Shown here piece after piece: positions 50,346 through 60,506 of a DNA stretch of 64,000 nucleotides (position 1 is the stretch's first letter; every line of letters begins with the position of its first letter). The position numbers were made by a program, and so were the translations under genes. The stretch covers positions 62,001 to 126,000 of the forward strand of contig NZ_JBEFDG010000071.1 of NCBI RefSeq assembly GCF_040137905.1. The letters are read 5' to 3'. The stretch comes from Corticimicrobacter sp040137905 (GTDB lineage: Bacteria > Pseudomonadota > Gammaproteobacteria > Burkholderiales > Burkholderiaceae_B). The notes beneath the pieces are model-generated. The model was not told the origin of the DNA. It searched no databases and worked only from the letters and a program-made list of their open reading frames with translations.

Positions 50346-50391
50346 GGGCCTGCCGAGGTCGGAAGCCGAACTTTCCGGCATTGGCAGGCCC
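50346..50391. other. nested inverted repeat between proC and livK
   Basis: Outer arms GGGCCTGCC (50346-50354) and GGCAGGCCC (50383-50391) pair perfectly. Inner arms CGGAA (50360-50364) and TTCCG (50373-50377) pair inside. It has no trailing T run. It may be a proC 3' structure or part of the liv leader. A small palindrome, ATTGCA-C-TGCAAT, follows at 50405-50417. Confidence 0.5.
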
Positions 50392-50532
50392 ACTGCATAT
50401 TTGCATTGCACTGCAATATAGGGGAATGTCCGAAGTGACGGGACAGGCGGCTGCTTTCAGAATGATGTCAGATGTTGTTACGCGTCGTGACGCCGGGCAC
50501 CACATACTTGCCTGACTGAATCGACATTTGCT

Positions 50533-50550
50533 TTTCCGGTTCACCGGAAA
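50533..50550 (+). other. leader hairpin upstream of livK
   Basis: TTTCCGG (50533-50539) and CCGGAAA (50544-50550) form a 7-bp stem with the tetraloop TTCA, 25 bases before the livK ATG. It may stabilise the leader or affect translation. Confidence 0.45.
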
Positions 50551-50575
50551 GACTGACATTCTCTGGAGAGGCCTT

Positions 50576-51688
50576 ATGCTGTTCAAATTCCGCACGCTGT
50601 CCTATTCGCTGGCACTGGGCGCACTGACGCTGGCCGGTGCCGCACATGCCGACACCATCAAGATCGGCATCCCGCAGCCGATGACGGGACCGTCCACCCA
50701 GTACGGCGACCAGATCCAGGCCGGTGCCCTGACCGCCATCGATGTCATCAACGCCGCCGGCGGTGTCCAGGGCAAGCAGCTCGAGGCCATCCTGATCGAT
50801 GACGGCTGCGAACCCAAGCAGGCCGTGCCGGCCGCCAACCGCGTGGTCAATTCAGGTGCCAAGTTCGCCGTGGCGCACGCCTGCTCCGGTACCACGGTCC
50901 CGGCCGTCAATGTCTATGAATCCGAAGGTATCGTCGCCATCACCCCGGGCGCCACCTCGCCGGCCGTGACCGACACCATCAAGCCGCATTATTTCTTCCG
51001 TACCATCGGCCGCGATGACCAGCAGGGGCCGTTCGCTGCCAAGTACATCGCCGACACGCTCAAGCCGGGCAAGGTTGCCATCCTGCACGACAAGCAGACC
51101 TACGGTTCGGGCGTGGCCATGCAGGTGCGCGATGCCCTGCAAAAGCACGACGTCAATGTGGCGCTCTATGAAGGCATCAACGTGGGCGATAGCGACTATT
51201 CCGCCGTCATCACCAAGCTCAAAGGACTCAACCCCGACCTGATCTACTTTGGTGGCTATCACGCCGAACTCGGTCTGCTGCTGCGCCAGGCGCGCGAGCA
51301 GGGCCTGAACGTGCAGTTCATGGGTCCCGAGGGCGTTGCCAACCAGGATCTGGTAGCCATCGCCGGTCCTGCCATCGAAGGTCTGCTGGTCACGCTGCCG
51401 GCCGACTTCACCAAGCGCCCGGAAAACGCCGCTGCGGTCAAGGCCTTCCAGGATGCCAAGCGTGATCCGGACGGTGCCTTCCAGATGCCGGCCTACGCGG
51501 CCGTGCAGATTATCGCTGCCGGCATCGAGGCGGTGGGCGAGAATCCCGAGAAGGTTGCCGACTATATGCATGCCAATGCATTCGACACCGTGATCGGCAA
51601 GGTCGAGTACGACAGCAAGGGTGACTTGAAGGACTTCGAATTCGCAGTCTTCGAGTGGGATAAAGACGGCAACAAGACACAACTGTAA
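50576..51688 (+). CDS. livK: branched-chain amino acid-binding protein LivK
   Basis: Periplasmic binding protein of 370 residues for leucine, isoleucine and valine. It has a signal peptide ending in AAHA, mature start DTIKIGIPQPMTGPSTQYGD, the DDGCEPKQAVPAANRVVNSG segment and VAILHDKQTYGSGVAMQVR in the lobe hinge. GGAGAGG lies just upstream of the ATG at 50576. It heads livKHMGF. It is clearly paralogous to the orphan at 42691-43815, sharing nearly the same motif order throughout. Confidence 0.95.
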   Translation: MLFKFRTLSYSLALGALTLAGAAHADTIKIGIPQPMTGPSTQYGDQIQAGALTAIDVINAAGGVQGKQLEAILIDDGCEPKQAVPAANRVVNSGAKFAVAHACSGTTVPAVNVYESEGIVAITPGATSPAVTDTIKPHYFFRTIGRDDQQGPFAAKYIADTLKPGKVAILHDKQTYGSGVAMQVRDALQKHDVNVALYEGINVGDSDYSAVITKLKGLNPDLIYFGGYHAELGLLLRQAREQGLNVQFMGPEGVANQDLVAIAGPAIEGLLVTLPADFTKRPENAAAVKAFQDAKRDPDGAFQMPAYAAVQIIAAGIEAVGENPEKVADYMHANAFDTVIGKVEYDSKGDLKDFEFAVFEWDKDGNKTQL

Positions 51689-51780
51689 AATTGTCCCTTT
51701 TCGGCGGATGGGCCTGACCGGGCCGTCCGCCGGATTTTATCTCTCGAGTGGGGATCTTCGCTGTCTGGAGCTTCTAATAC

Positions 51781-52706
<926 letters not shown>

Positions 52707-52707
<1 letters not shown>

Positions 52708-53933
52708 TGGCCTACGTCTTCCGAAACGCATTCCTTGCCGCACTGGTGGCGGCAATCATCATTACCCCGATCTACGGCCTGAACCTGACCCGACAGGGAC
52801 CGCGCACCGTGCTCGAAAGCGACTGGAGCATGGTGTTCATCGGTGCCGCCATCGTGTTCGTCCTGCATCTTTGCAAGCCCTGGCTGACGCGCTTCTTCAA
52901 GGGTGTCAAACCGCGTGCCGTACCGGCGCTGCCGGCCCGAGGCAACAAATGGGTCGTGCTGCTCATCATGGCTGCCGCCATTGCCTGGCCATTTTTCAGC
53001 GGCCGCAGCCAGGTCGACATTGCCACGCTGGTACTGATCTACATCATGCTGGGCCTGGGACTGAACATCGTAGTGGGCTTCGCCGGTCTGCTCGACCTGG
53101 GCTTCGTCGGCTTCTACGCAGTCGGGGCCTATACCTATGCGCTGCTCTATCACTGGGCTGACTGGGGCTTCTGGCAGGCACTGCCACTGGCAGGCGGCAT
53201 GGCTGCGCTGTTCGGTTTCCTGCTGGGCTTTCCGGTCTTGCGGCTGCGGGGTGACTATCTGGCCATCGTCACGCTTGGGTTCGGCGAGATCATCCGCCTG
53301 CTGCTGATCAACCTGTACCAATTCACCGGTGGTCCGGACGGTATTTCCGGCATTCCCAAGCCCAGTGTTTTCGGCATGGAAATGGCACGCCGCTCCAGTG
53401 TAGAAGGGCAGGAAACCTTCCACCAGATCATGGGCTGGAACTTCCAGAACCAGGATATGGTGATCTACCTGTACCTGATGGCGCTGGCACTGGCAGCCAT
53501 CACGCTGTATGTCTCCAACCGCCTGATCCGCATGCCGATCGGCCGTGCCTGGGAGGCACTGCGCGAGGACGAGATCGCCAGCCGCTCGCTGGGCCTGAAC
53601 CCGACCCGCATCAAGCTGTCGGCCTTTACGCTGGGAGCCATGTTCGCCGGTTTCGGTGGCGCCTTTTTCGCGGCACGTCAGGGACTGGTCAATCCGGAGT
53701 CCTTCACCTTCATCGAGTCAGCGCTGATCCTGGCCGTGGTGGTGCTGGGTGGCATGGGTTCGCAACTGGGTGTGATCCTGGCGGCCATCGTCCTGACGGT
53801 GCTGCCGGAACTTGCCCGTGAGTTCGCCGAATACCGGATGCTGCTGTTCGGTCTGGTCATGGTCCTGATGATGGTCTGGCGTCCCGAAGGGTTGCTGCCC
53901 ATGAAGCGTCCGCACATGGAGTTGAAAAAATGA
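52707..53933 (+). CDS. livM: branched-chain amino acid ABC permease LivM
   Basis: Partner permease of LivH, 408 residues with about ten membrane helices. The long N-terminal region (about residues 1-100, three helices) is a LivM feature. Motifs are LNIVVGFAGLLDLGFVGFYA, the GRAWEALREDEIASRSLGLN loop and VVLGGMGSQLGVILAAIVL. It starts one base inside the livH stop and overlaps livG by four bases. Confidence 0.95.
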
Positions 53934-54697
53934 ACAGCGATCTGCTGAAAATCTCTTCGCTGAGCATGCGGTTCGGCGGCCTGCTGGCCGTCGATAATGT
54001 CGAGTTTGCCGTCCGCAAGGAAGAAGTGTTCGCCATCATCGGCCCGAACGGGGCCGGCAAGACCACGGTATTCAATTGCATCGGCGGTTTCTACAAGCCA
54101 ACCTCAGGCCTGATCGAACTGGATGGCACGGCCATCCAGGGCCAGCCCAGCCACAAGGTGGCTCGCCACGGCCTGGTACGTACCTTCCAGAACGTGCGAC
54201 TGTTCAAGAACCTGACCGTGCTCGAAAACCTGATGGTGGCGCAGCACTCAAAGGTCAAGACCGGCCTCTTGCCTGGGCTGCTCAACCTCAAGTCCTACCG
54301 CCGCTCCGAAGAGGAAGCGGTAGAGCGCGCCGCAGTTTGGCTCGATTTCATGGGCCTGCGCGAATATGCCAACCGCGAGGCGGGCAACCTGGCCTACGGC
54401 CACCAGCGCAGGCTCGAAATCGCCCGTTGCATGATCACCCAGCCACGCCTGCTGATGCTGGACGAGCCGGCTGCCGGCCTCAATCCCCAGGAAAAGCGCG
54501 ACCTGCAGCAGCTCATCGACCAGTTGCGACGTGAGTACGACGTATCGGTGCTGCTGATCGAGCACGACATGAGCCTGGTGATGGGCGTCTCCGACCGCAT
54601 TCTGGTCATGGAGCACGGCAAACCCATCGCACTCGGCCTGCCCGAGGAAGTGCGCAACGACGAGCGCGTGATCAAGGCATATCTGGGGGAAGAATAA
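53930..54697 (+). CDS. livG: branched-chain amino acid ABC ATPase LivG
   Basis: ATPase subunit of 255 residues. Walker A is GPNGAGKTT, the signature is LAYGHQRRLEIARC (the reduced LivG form), Walker B is LLMLDEPAAGL and the switch His is in LLIEHDMSLV. It works with LivF on the LivHM permeases. The stop is directly followed by the GTG start of livF. Confidence 0.96.
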   Translation: MNSDLLKISSLSMRFGGLLAVDNVEFAVRKEEVFAIIGPNGAGKTTVFNCIGGFYKPTSGLIELDGTAIQGQPSHKVARHGLVRTFQNVRLFKNLTVLENLMVAQHSKVKTGLLPGLLNLKSYRRSEEEAVERAAVWLDFMGLREYANREAGNLAYGHQRRLEIARCMITQPRLLMLDEPAAGLNPQEKRDLQQLIDQLRREYDVSVLLIEHDMSLVMGVSDRILVMEHGKPIALGLPEEVRNDERVIKAYLGEE

Positions 54698-55399
<702 letters not shown>

Positions 55400-55450
55400 T
55401 GTTTGATATGATCCGTCACAACTTTATGAGCAAGGCTGTGACGGTTTCAA

Positions 55451-56380
55451 ATGATGAAAAAAAGCGCATTGAAATGGTGGGTTCCCGGTATCGTTCTGGT
55501 GCTGGGTGCTGCCATCTGGTTTGGCATTTCAGCCTATGTGGCTTCGAAAGCAGAGCAGGAATTGCAACAGTTCCTGAAAGCCTTCAATCTGCAGGACAAG
55601 ACACATTGGGATAGCCTGACAGCAACCCCCCTGGGCAAGATCACCATCAAGGATTTTACCGTCAAAGACAAAGGCAATGAAATTCAGGTCAGGCGCATTG
55701 TCCTGACTGATGTCATCAATCAACCCGAGCACCAGCGTTTCCAGCTTGATGTCGAGGGACTTGGCAATGGTGCCGGATACAGTCCCATCAGTGGCACCCA
55801 TCCGGTTTTTGGCGGGCTTGAATTGCCACCGCTGGATTTCAGTATTTCGTCAGAGAGCGACTACGCCAAGGATCTGAGCGAACTGAGATTCTCTTTTGTG
55901 CAAGACCAAATGCTGTCCGGCAGCTACGCCATGCGCCTGAGTCAGGTGCAGGCCTTCCGCACCTTCAATGACGAGATGAAGAAAGACAGCATCAATCTGT
56001 TCGCAGTGCTGATGGAGTTGCAGCAAGTGCGCCTCGACCATCTGCAACTGAAACTGGAAAACCTGGGGTTCATTGAATATTTCCAGACCGCGCTGAAGAA
56101 GAGTGCAGAAAATCCCGAGGCAATGCTGCCGGGTTTGCAAGGCTACGATTTCACCGATTCTCTGGACATCAAGGCCGCACTATGTCCCATGGATCAGTAC
56201 ATGAGCCATGTCAACGATCCCGAACTGGCCTGCCGTACCTTGTTCGATTTTGCGACAGGACGCGGCAAGACGCTGGATCTGAGCATCGCACCGGCCGAGC
56301 CGGTCACAACTGCGGTACTGTTTCAGTTGCAGCGCAATCCGAGCCTGCTGTCCACGCTCAATATCGACATCAAACCCTGA
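55451..56380 (+). CDS. hypothetical membrane-anchored protein
   Basis: Not confidently assigned. The 309-residue product has a single N-terminal membrane helix (about residues 9-31) and a periplasmic-facing remainder rich in charged and strand-forming segments. Its architecture is loosely like DUF945/YdgA proteins (anchor, then repeated LQLKLENL-type strands), but I cannot show homology. Tandem ATGs at 55451 and 55454 are both possible and no strong ribosome-binding site is seen. It lies 51 bases after livF. It ends before a strong terminator-like hairpin. Confidence 0.75.
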   Translation: MMKKSALKWWVPGIVLVLGAAIWFGISAYVASKAEQELQQFLKAFNLQDKTHWDSLTATPLGKITIKDFTVKDKGNEIQVRRIVLTDVINQPEHQRFQLDVEGLGNGAGYSPISGTHPVFGGLELPPLDFSISSESDYAKDLSELRFSFVQDQMLSGSYAMRLSQVQAFRTFNDEMKKDSINLFAVLMELQQVRLDHLQLKLENLGFIEYFQTALKKSAENPEAMLPGLQGYDFTDSLDIKAALCPMDQYMSHVNDPELACRTLFDFATGRGKTLDLSIAPAEPVTTAVLFQLQRNPSLLSTLNIDIKP

Positions 56381-56455
56381 TCTTTGCGCACTGCACAACC
56401 AAATCCCCTGATTTTCTGGTGAAATACGGTGTGCGGTGCTGAAACGACCGCGAGG

Positions 56456-56487
56456 ATGCCTGTCGGGCACGACAGGCATTTTTTTTA
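56456..56487 (+). terminator. intrinsic terminator / leader hairpin just upstream of maeB
   Basis: ATGCCTGTCG (56456-56465) and CGACAGGCAT (56470-56479) form a 10-bp stem with loop GGCA, followed by eight T. It is a textbook terminator for the preceding gene. The T run ends only 22 bases before the maeB ATG, so if the maeB promoter lies upstream it would have to read through this hairpin. Confidence 0.9.
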
Positions 56488-56508
56488 TTTCTCAGATTCA
56501 AGACCATA

Positions 56509-58806
56509 ATGCCGACAGACGATACTTTGACAAAGCTGGCTCTCGACTACCACGAGTTTCCCCGTCCGGGCAAGATTTCCGTCACCCCCACCAAGCCGCT
56601 GGCCAACCAGGACGACCTGTCGCTGGCCTATTCGCCGGGCGTGGCCGAGGCCTGCATGGCCATCTTCAAGGACGGCAACGAAGCTGCGGCTCGCTTTACG
56701 TCGCGTGGCAACCTGGTCGGCGTCATCTCCAATGGTACGGCTGTACTGGGTCTGGGCAATATCGGCCCGCTGGCCTCCAAGCCTGTGATGGAAGGCAAGG
56801 GCTGCCTGTTCAAGAAATTCGCCGGCATCGATGTGTTCGATATCGAGCTGGCAGAAAACGATCCCGACAAGCTGGTCGAGATCATCGCGGCACTGGAGCC
56901 CACCCTGGGCGGTGTCAACCTCGAGGATATCAAGGCCCCCGAGTGCTTCTACATCGAAAAGAAGCTGCGCGAGCGCATGAAGATCCCCGTCTTCCATGAT
57001 GACCAGCACGGTACCGCCATCATTTCGTCGGCGGCCATCCTCAATGGTCTCAAGGTCGTCGGCAAGGCCATGGACCAGGTCAAACTGGTCTGCTCGGGTG
57101 CTGGTGCGGCCGCCATCGCCTGCCTGGACCTGCTGGTCAACCTGGGCATCAAGCGCGAAAACGTCTATGTGGTCGACTCGCGCGGCGTGATCTGGGAAGG
57201 TCGCGACGAAAACATGGAAGCCAACAAGCGCCGCTATGCACAACAGACCGAGGCTCGCACGCTGGCCGACGTCATGGTCGGTGCCGATGTGTTCCTGGGC
57301 TGCTCGGCCCCCGGCGTGCTCAACGCCGACATGGTCAAGAGCATGGCCGACCGTCCGCTGATCCTGGCGCTGGCCAACCCCGAACCCGAAATCCGTCCCG
57401 AGATCGCCAAGGCGGCACGTCCGGACTGCATCATCGCCACGGGCCGCTCGGACTACCCGAACCAGGTCAACAACGTCCTGTGCTTCCCCTTCATCTTCCG
57501 CGGTGCACTGGATTGCGGTGCCACCCGCATCACCGAAGAAATGAAGATGGCCTGCGTGCGCGCCATTGCCGATCTGGCCCAGGCCGAACAGAACGATCAG
57601 GTCGCCCTGGCCTATGCCGACGAAGACCTCAGCTTCGGTCCCGAATACATTATTCCCAAGCCTTTCGATCCCCGCCTGATCTTCAAGATCGCACCGGCCA
57701 TCGCCAAGGCTGCCGAAGAGTCCGGCGTGGCGGCCCGTCCGATCCAGGACATGGAAGCCTATCGCCAGAAGCTGCAGTCCTTCGTCTACCACTCCGGCCA
57801 GTTGATGCGTCCGCTGTTTGCCCAGGCCCGTGATTCCGGCAAGCGCGTGGTCTACGCCGACGGCGAAGACGAGCGTATCTTGCGTGCCGTGCAAACCGTG
57901 GTCGACGAAAAGATCGCCTTCCCGATCCTGATCGGTCGCCCCTCGGTGATCAACATGCGCATCGAGAAGTTCGGTCTGCGCCTCAAGCACGGCGAGAACA
58001 TCGAAATCGTCGACCCTGAAGGCGACAGCCGCTTCTACGAAACCTGGAACGGCTACTATCAGATCAAGGGCAGGGAAGGGGTCACGCCCGATCTGGCCAA
58101 GTCGATTATCCGCAAGAACAATACGCTGATCGGTGCGATGCTGCTGCGCCAGGGCGAAGCCGATGCCATGCTGTGCGGTGCCACCAGCTCGTATGATCGC
58201 CAGTTGCGCCATGTCGACGACGTGATCGGCCGCCAGGAAGGCATCGAAGCCTACGGTGCCATGAACGTGCTGATGCTGCCTGACCAGACCCTGTTCATCT
58301 GCGATACGCATGTCAACCAGAACCCGACGGCCGAGCAACTGGCCGAGCTGACCGTGCTGGCCGCCAAGGAAATGATCCGCTTCGGCGTGGTGCCCAAGAT
58401 TGCACTGCTGTCGCACTCCAACTTCGGCAGCCAGGAATCCGAGTCGTCACTCAAGATGGCCGAGGCACGCCGTCTGGTGATGGAACGTGCACCCGAACTC
58501 GAAATCGACGGTGAAATGCATGCCGATGCCGCGCTGTCGAACACGATCCGTAGCCGCGCCTATCCCGACAGCACGCTCAAGGGCCGTGCCAACCTGCTGA
58601 TCATGCCCAACCTGGATGCAGGCAACATCGCCTACAACCTGCTCAAGATGACGGGCAGCAACGGCGTGGCCATGGGCCCGATCCTGCTGGGTGCCGCACG
58701 TCCGGTGCACATCCTGACCACCAGCGCCACCGTGCGCCGCATCGTCAACATGACGGCGCTGTCCGTGGTCGATGCGCTGCTGGAGCAGGGCGAAGCCCAG
58801 GCTTGA
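56509..58806 (+). CDS. maeB: NADP-dependent malic enzyme with phosphotransacetylase-like domain
   Basis: MaeB decarboxylates malate to pyruvate with NADP, linking the TCA cycle to gluconeogenesis and NADPH supply. The 765-residue protein has the malic-enzyme half (about residues 1-420) with SLAYSPGVAEAC, FHDDQHGTAIISSAA and the NAD(P)-binding LVCSGAGAAAIACLDLL, and a C-terminal phosphotransacetylase-like half (about 430-765). The latter is regulatory and usually inactive, with acetyl-CoA as an inhibitor in E. coli. No good ribosome-binding site precedes the ATG. The upstream hairpin leaves room for leader control. Confidence 0.96.
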   Translation: MPTDDTLTKLALDYHEFPRPGKISVTPTKPLANQDDLSLAYSPGVAEACMAIFKDGNEAAARFTSRGNLVGVISNGTAVLGLGNIGPLASKPVMEGKGCLFKKFAGIDVFDIELAENDPDKLVEIIAALEPTLGGVNLEDIKAPECFYIEKKLRERMKIPVFHDDQHGTAIISSAAILNGLKVVGKAMDQVKLVCSGAGAAAIACLDLLVNLGIKRENVYVVDSRGVIWEGRDENMEANKRRYAQQTEARTLADVMVGADVFLGCSAPGVLNADMVKSMADRPLILALANPEPEIRPEIAKAARPDCIIATGRSDYPNQVNNVLCFPFIFRGALDCGATRITEEMKMACVRAIADLAQAEQNDQVALAYADEDLSFGPEYIIPKPFDPRLIFKIAPAIAKAAEESGVAARPIQDMEAYRQKLQSFVYHSGQLMRPLFAQARDSGKRVVYADGEDERILRAVQTVVDEKIAFPILIGRPSVINMRIEKFGLRLKHGENIEIVDPEGDSRFYETWNGYYQIKGREGVTPDLAKSIIRKNNTLIGAMLLRQGEADAMLCGATSSYDRQLRHVDDVIGRQEGIEAYGAMNVLMLPDQTLFICDTHVNQNPTAEQLAELTVLAAKEMIRFGVVPKIALLSHSNFGSQESESSLKMAEARRLVMERAPELEIDGEMHADAALSNTIRSRAYPDSTLKGRANLLIMPNLDAGNIAYNLLKMTGSNGVAMGPILLGAARPVHILTTSATVRRIVNMTALSVVDALLEQGEAQA

Positions 58807-58896
58807 TCCTGAAGAAGAGGGGGGCAGCACACGTTGCCCTGTCTTCTGCAGATGTCTCGCCGTGATCGCATCATCTGGGCATGACGGCCATCAAAA

Positions 58897-58971
58897 AATA
58901 CCCCCACGCTTGTCGCTACGCTCCGGCGCTGCCCCCCAAGGGGACGCTTTTTGTCTTGGGGCGGCCCGGCG
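58897..58971. repeat. Burkholderiales-type GC-rich intergenic repeat (single copy here)
   Basis: The stretch contains CCCCCACGCTTGTCGCTACG, GCTGCCCCCCAAGGGGACG and CTTGGGGCGGCCCGGCG. This is the wording of a dispersed intergenic repeat common in Bordetella/Achromobacter-type genomes, as I recall it. Internal arms CCCCAAG (58934-58940... offset by one base) and CTTGGGG form a hairpin. No second copy was seen in this window. Confidence 0.55.
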
Positions 58972-58973
58972 AA

Positions 58974-59010
58974 AAAAAAGCCGCCGGAACCAAAATCCGG
59001 CGGCTTTTTT
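58974..59010. terminator. bidirectional terminator between maeB and FMN reductase gene
   Basis: AAAAAAGCCGCCGG (58974-58987) and CCGGCGGCTTTTTT (58997-59010) pair perfectly over 14 bases around a 9-base loop. Long A and T runs on the two sides make it functional in both directions for these converging genes. Confidence 0.93.
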
Positions 59011-59039
59011 CATCCAAATGATGGCATGATCGCTGGTAA

Positions 59040-59591
59040 TCAGGCCTTGTGCTTGCGCACCCAGTCGGCGTAGCGATTGACCCAGTTCTGTACGAAATCC
59101 TTGCTGCCTGCACCGATGCTGCCATCTGCATCAAAGAAGCCTTCCTTTGCCTGCAGGAAGATTTCGGGCTGTGCCAATGTGGGTACATCCAGGAATACCA
59201 GTACGTTGCGCAGGTGCTGCTGCGCCAGCGCCGTACCGATGGCACCAATGGAAATACCGATTACGCCGCCTGGCTTGCCGGCCCAGGCGTTCTTGCCATA
59301 CGGACGGGAGCCCTGGTCGAGCGCATTTTTCAGCACGCCGGGAATCGAACGGTTGTACTCGGGCGTGACGAACAGCAGTCCGTCTGCAGCCTGGATCTTC
59401 TCCTTGAAGCGCAGCACGGCATCGGGGGTCTGGGCATCGTCGTCCTGGTTGTAGAGTGGCAGATTGCCGATCTCGACCTGTTCAAACGTGAACTCGGGCG
59501 GTGCCAGCTTCGCCACGGCATGAGCAAGCTTCTTGTTGAAGGAATCCTTGCGCAGGCTGCCGACGATGACTGCAATGCGGTATTGACTCAT
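59040..59591 (-). CDS. NADPH-dependent FMN reductase (ChrR/YieF-like)
   Basis: A soluble flavoprotein of 183 residues with a flavodoxin-like fold. The FMN phosphate loop is GSLRKDSFNKKL, and the FMN-contact PEYNRSIPGVLKNALD and the GGVIGISIGAIG segment are typical of the ChrR/YieF quinone and chromate reductases. These enzymes reduce quinones by two electrons and so limit oxidative stress; chromate reduction is a side activity. It stands alone on the minus strand. Confidence 0.92.
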   Translation of the reverse strand: MSQYRIAVIVGSLRKDSFNKKLAHAVAKLAPPEFTFEQVEIGNLPLYNQDDDAQTPDAVLRFKEKIQAADGLLFVTPEYNRSIPGVLKNALDQGSRPYGKNAWAGKPGGVIGISIGAIGTALAQQHLRNVLVFLDVPTLAQPEIFLQAKEGFFDADGSIGAGSKDFVQNWVNRYADWVRKHKA

Positions 59592-59680
59592 GGTACATCC
59601 ATCCTTGGTTGTGGAAGGGAACCTTATTCAAGCATGCAGGCGACTGCTTGTATACCTCTGTTTTCTACTCCATCCATAAT

Positions 59681-59700
59681 TTGACATAATATACATTATG
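59681..59700. promoter_or_regulatory. promoter-like palindrome upstream of GNAT gene
   Basis: TTGACA (59681-59686) overlaps an inverted repeat, CATAAT (59685-59690) and ATTATG (59695-59700), in the 251-base AT-rich region between the divergent FMN reductase and GNAT genes. It could be an operator overlapping a -35 element for either gene. No regulator gene is adjacent. Confidence 0.4.
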
Positions 59701-59842
59701 CGAATATGGCCCGTGCCGAGATTGGCTTGCCTGGGTATCGATTCATGAGCCTGACGTTCGCTGACCGCTTCGCATTGATGACCACCTGAATCGGATATTT
59801 CTCTGGCATGATGCGATCCTTGCCTGCTTTTAATGATGAGAT

Positions 59843-60385
59843 ATGAAACTGCTATCCACTGAGCGAACAGATATATCTCTGCTGACTTCCGATCACGCAG
59901 AGAACCTGCAGCGGTACCTGCTTGAGAACAGGACGAATTTTGCACCATTCGAGCCTTTGCGCAATGACGAATACTTCACCCTCGATGGCATCTCGGAAAG
60001 AATCGCCTACGCCACAGCCGATTACGAAGCGAAAAAATGCTTGCTCATGGTTGTTACGCCAAAGGATGAACAGAGCGTCATAGGCAGCATAAACTTCACA
60101 AACTTCATGTTTGGCGCTTTCCAGGCGTGCCATCTGGGATTTTCAATCGATCACGCCTGTCAGGGTCAAGGTTTGATGCATGAGTCGCTCAAGCAATCAA
60201 TTACCTATGTCCATGAAAGATATGGATTGCACCGGATCATGGCCAATCATCTTCCGGATAATTTTCGCAGCCGAAAGACCCTTGGCAGCCTGGGCTTTGT
60301 AAAAGAAGGATATGCGAAATCCTATCTGAAGATAAATGGCATATGGCAGGATCATGTGCTCAACTCGCTCATCCTTCCGGGATGA
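59843..60385 (+). CDS. RimJ-like GNAT N-acetyltransferase
   Basis: A 180-residue GNAT enzyme of the RimJ/RimL type. It starts LLSTERTDISLLTSDHAENL, has the acetyl-CoA loop DHACQGQGLMHESL, and ends with the RimJ-style HRIMANHLPDNFRSRKTLGSLGF and KINGIWQDHVLNSL. RimJ/RimL acetylate ribosomal protein N-termini; many relatives act on antibiotics or peptides. Codon choice is visibly AT-richer than in neighbouring genes, and the flanking non-coding DNA is also AT-rich, which suggests a horizontally acquired gene. No good ribosome-binding site was found. Confidence 0.9.
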   Translation: MKLLSTERTDISLLTSDHAENLQRYLLENRTNFAPFEPLRNDEYFTLDGISERIAYATADYEAKKCLLMVVTPKDEQSVIGSINFTNFMFGAFQACHLGFSIDHACQGQGLMHESLKQSITYVHERYGLHRIMANHLPDNFRSRKTLGSLGFVKEGYAKSYLKINGIWQDHVLNSLILPG

Positions 60386-60506
60386 AAATGCATTCTTGGA
60401 ACCCTGCTTATATGAATAATTTCGTATAAGGGTATTATTTTTGGATTGTTTGGTTATAAAACATCAGGATTAGAATTGGCAATCATTGCAATAGCCAAAA
60501 AATATC

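Noticed and set aside
56485..58416. 643-codon open frame on the minus strand opposite maeB
   Set aside because: It mirrors the codon pattern of maeB and reads as low-complexity Gly/Asp/Val-rich protein with no recognisable domain.
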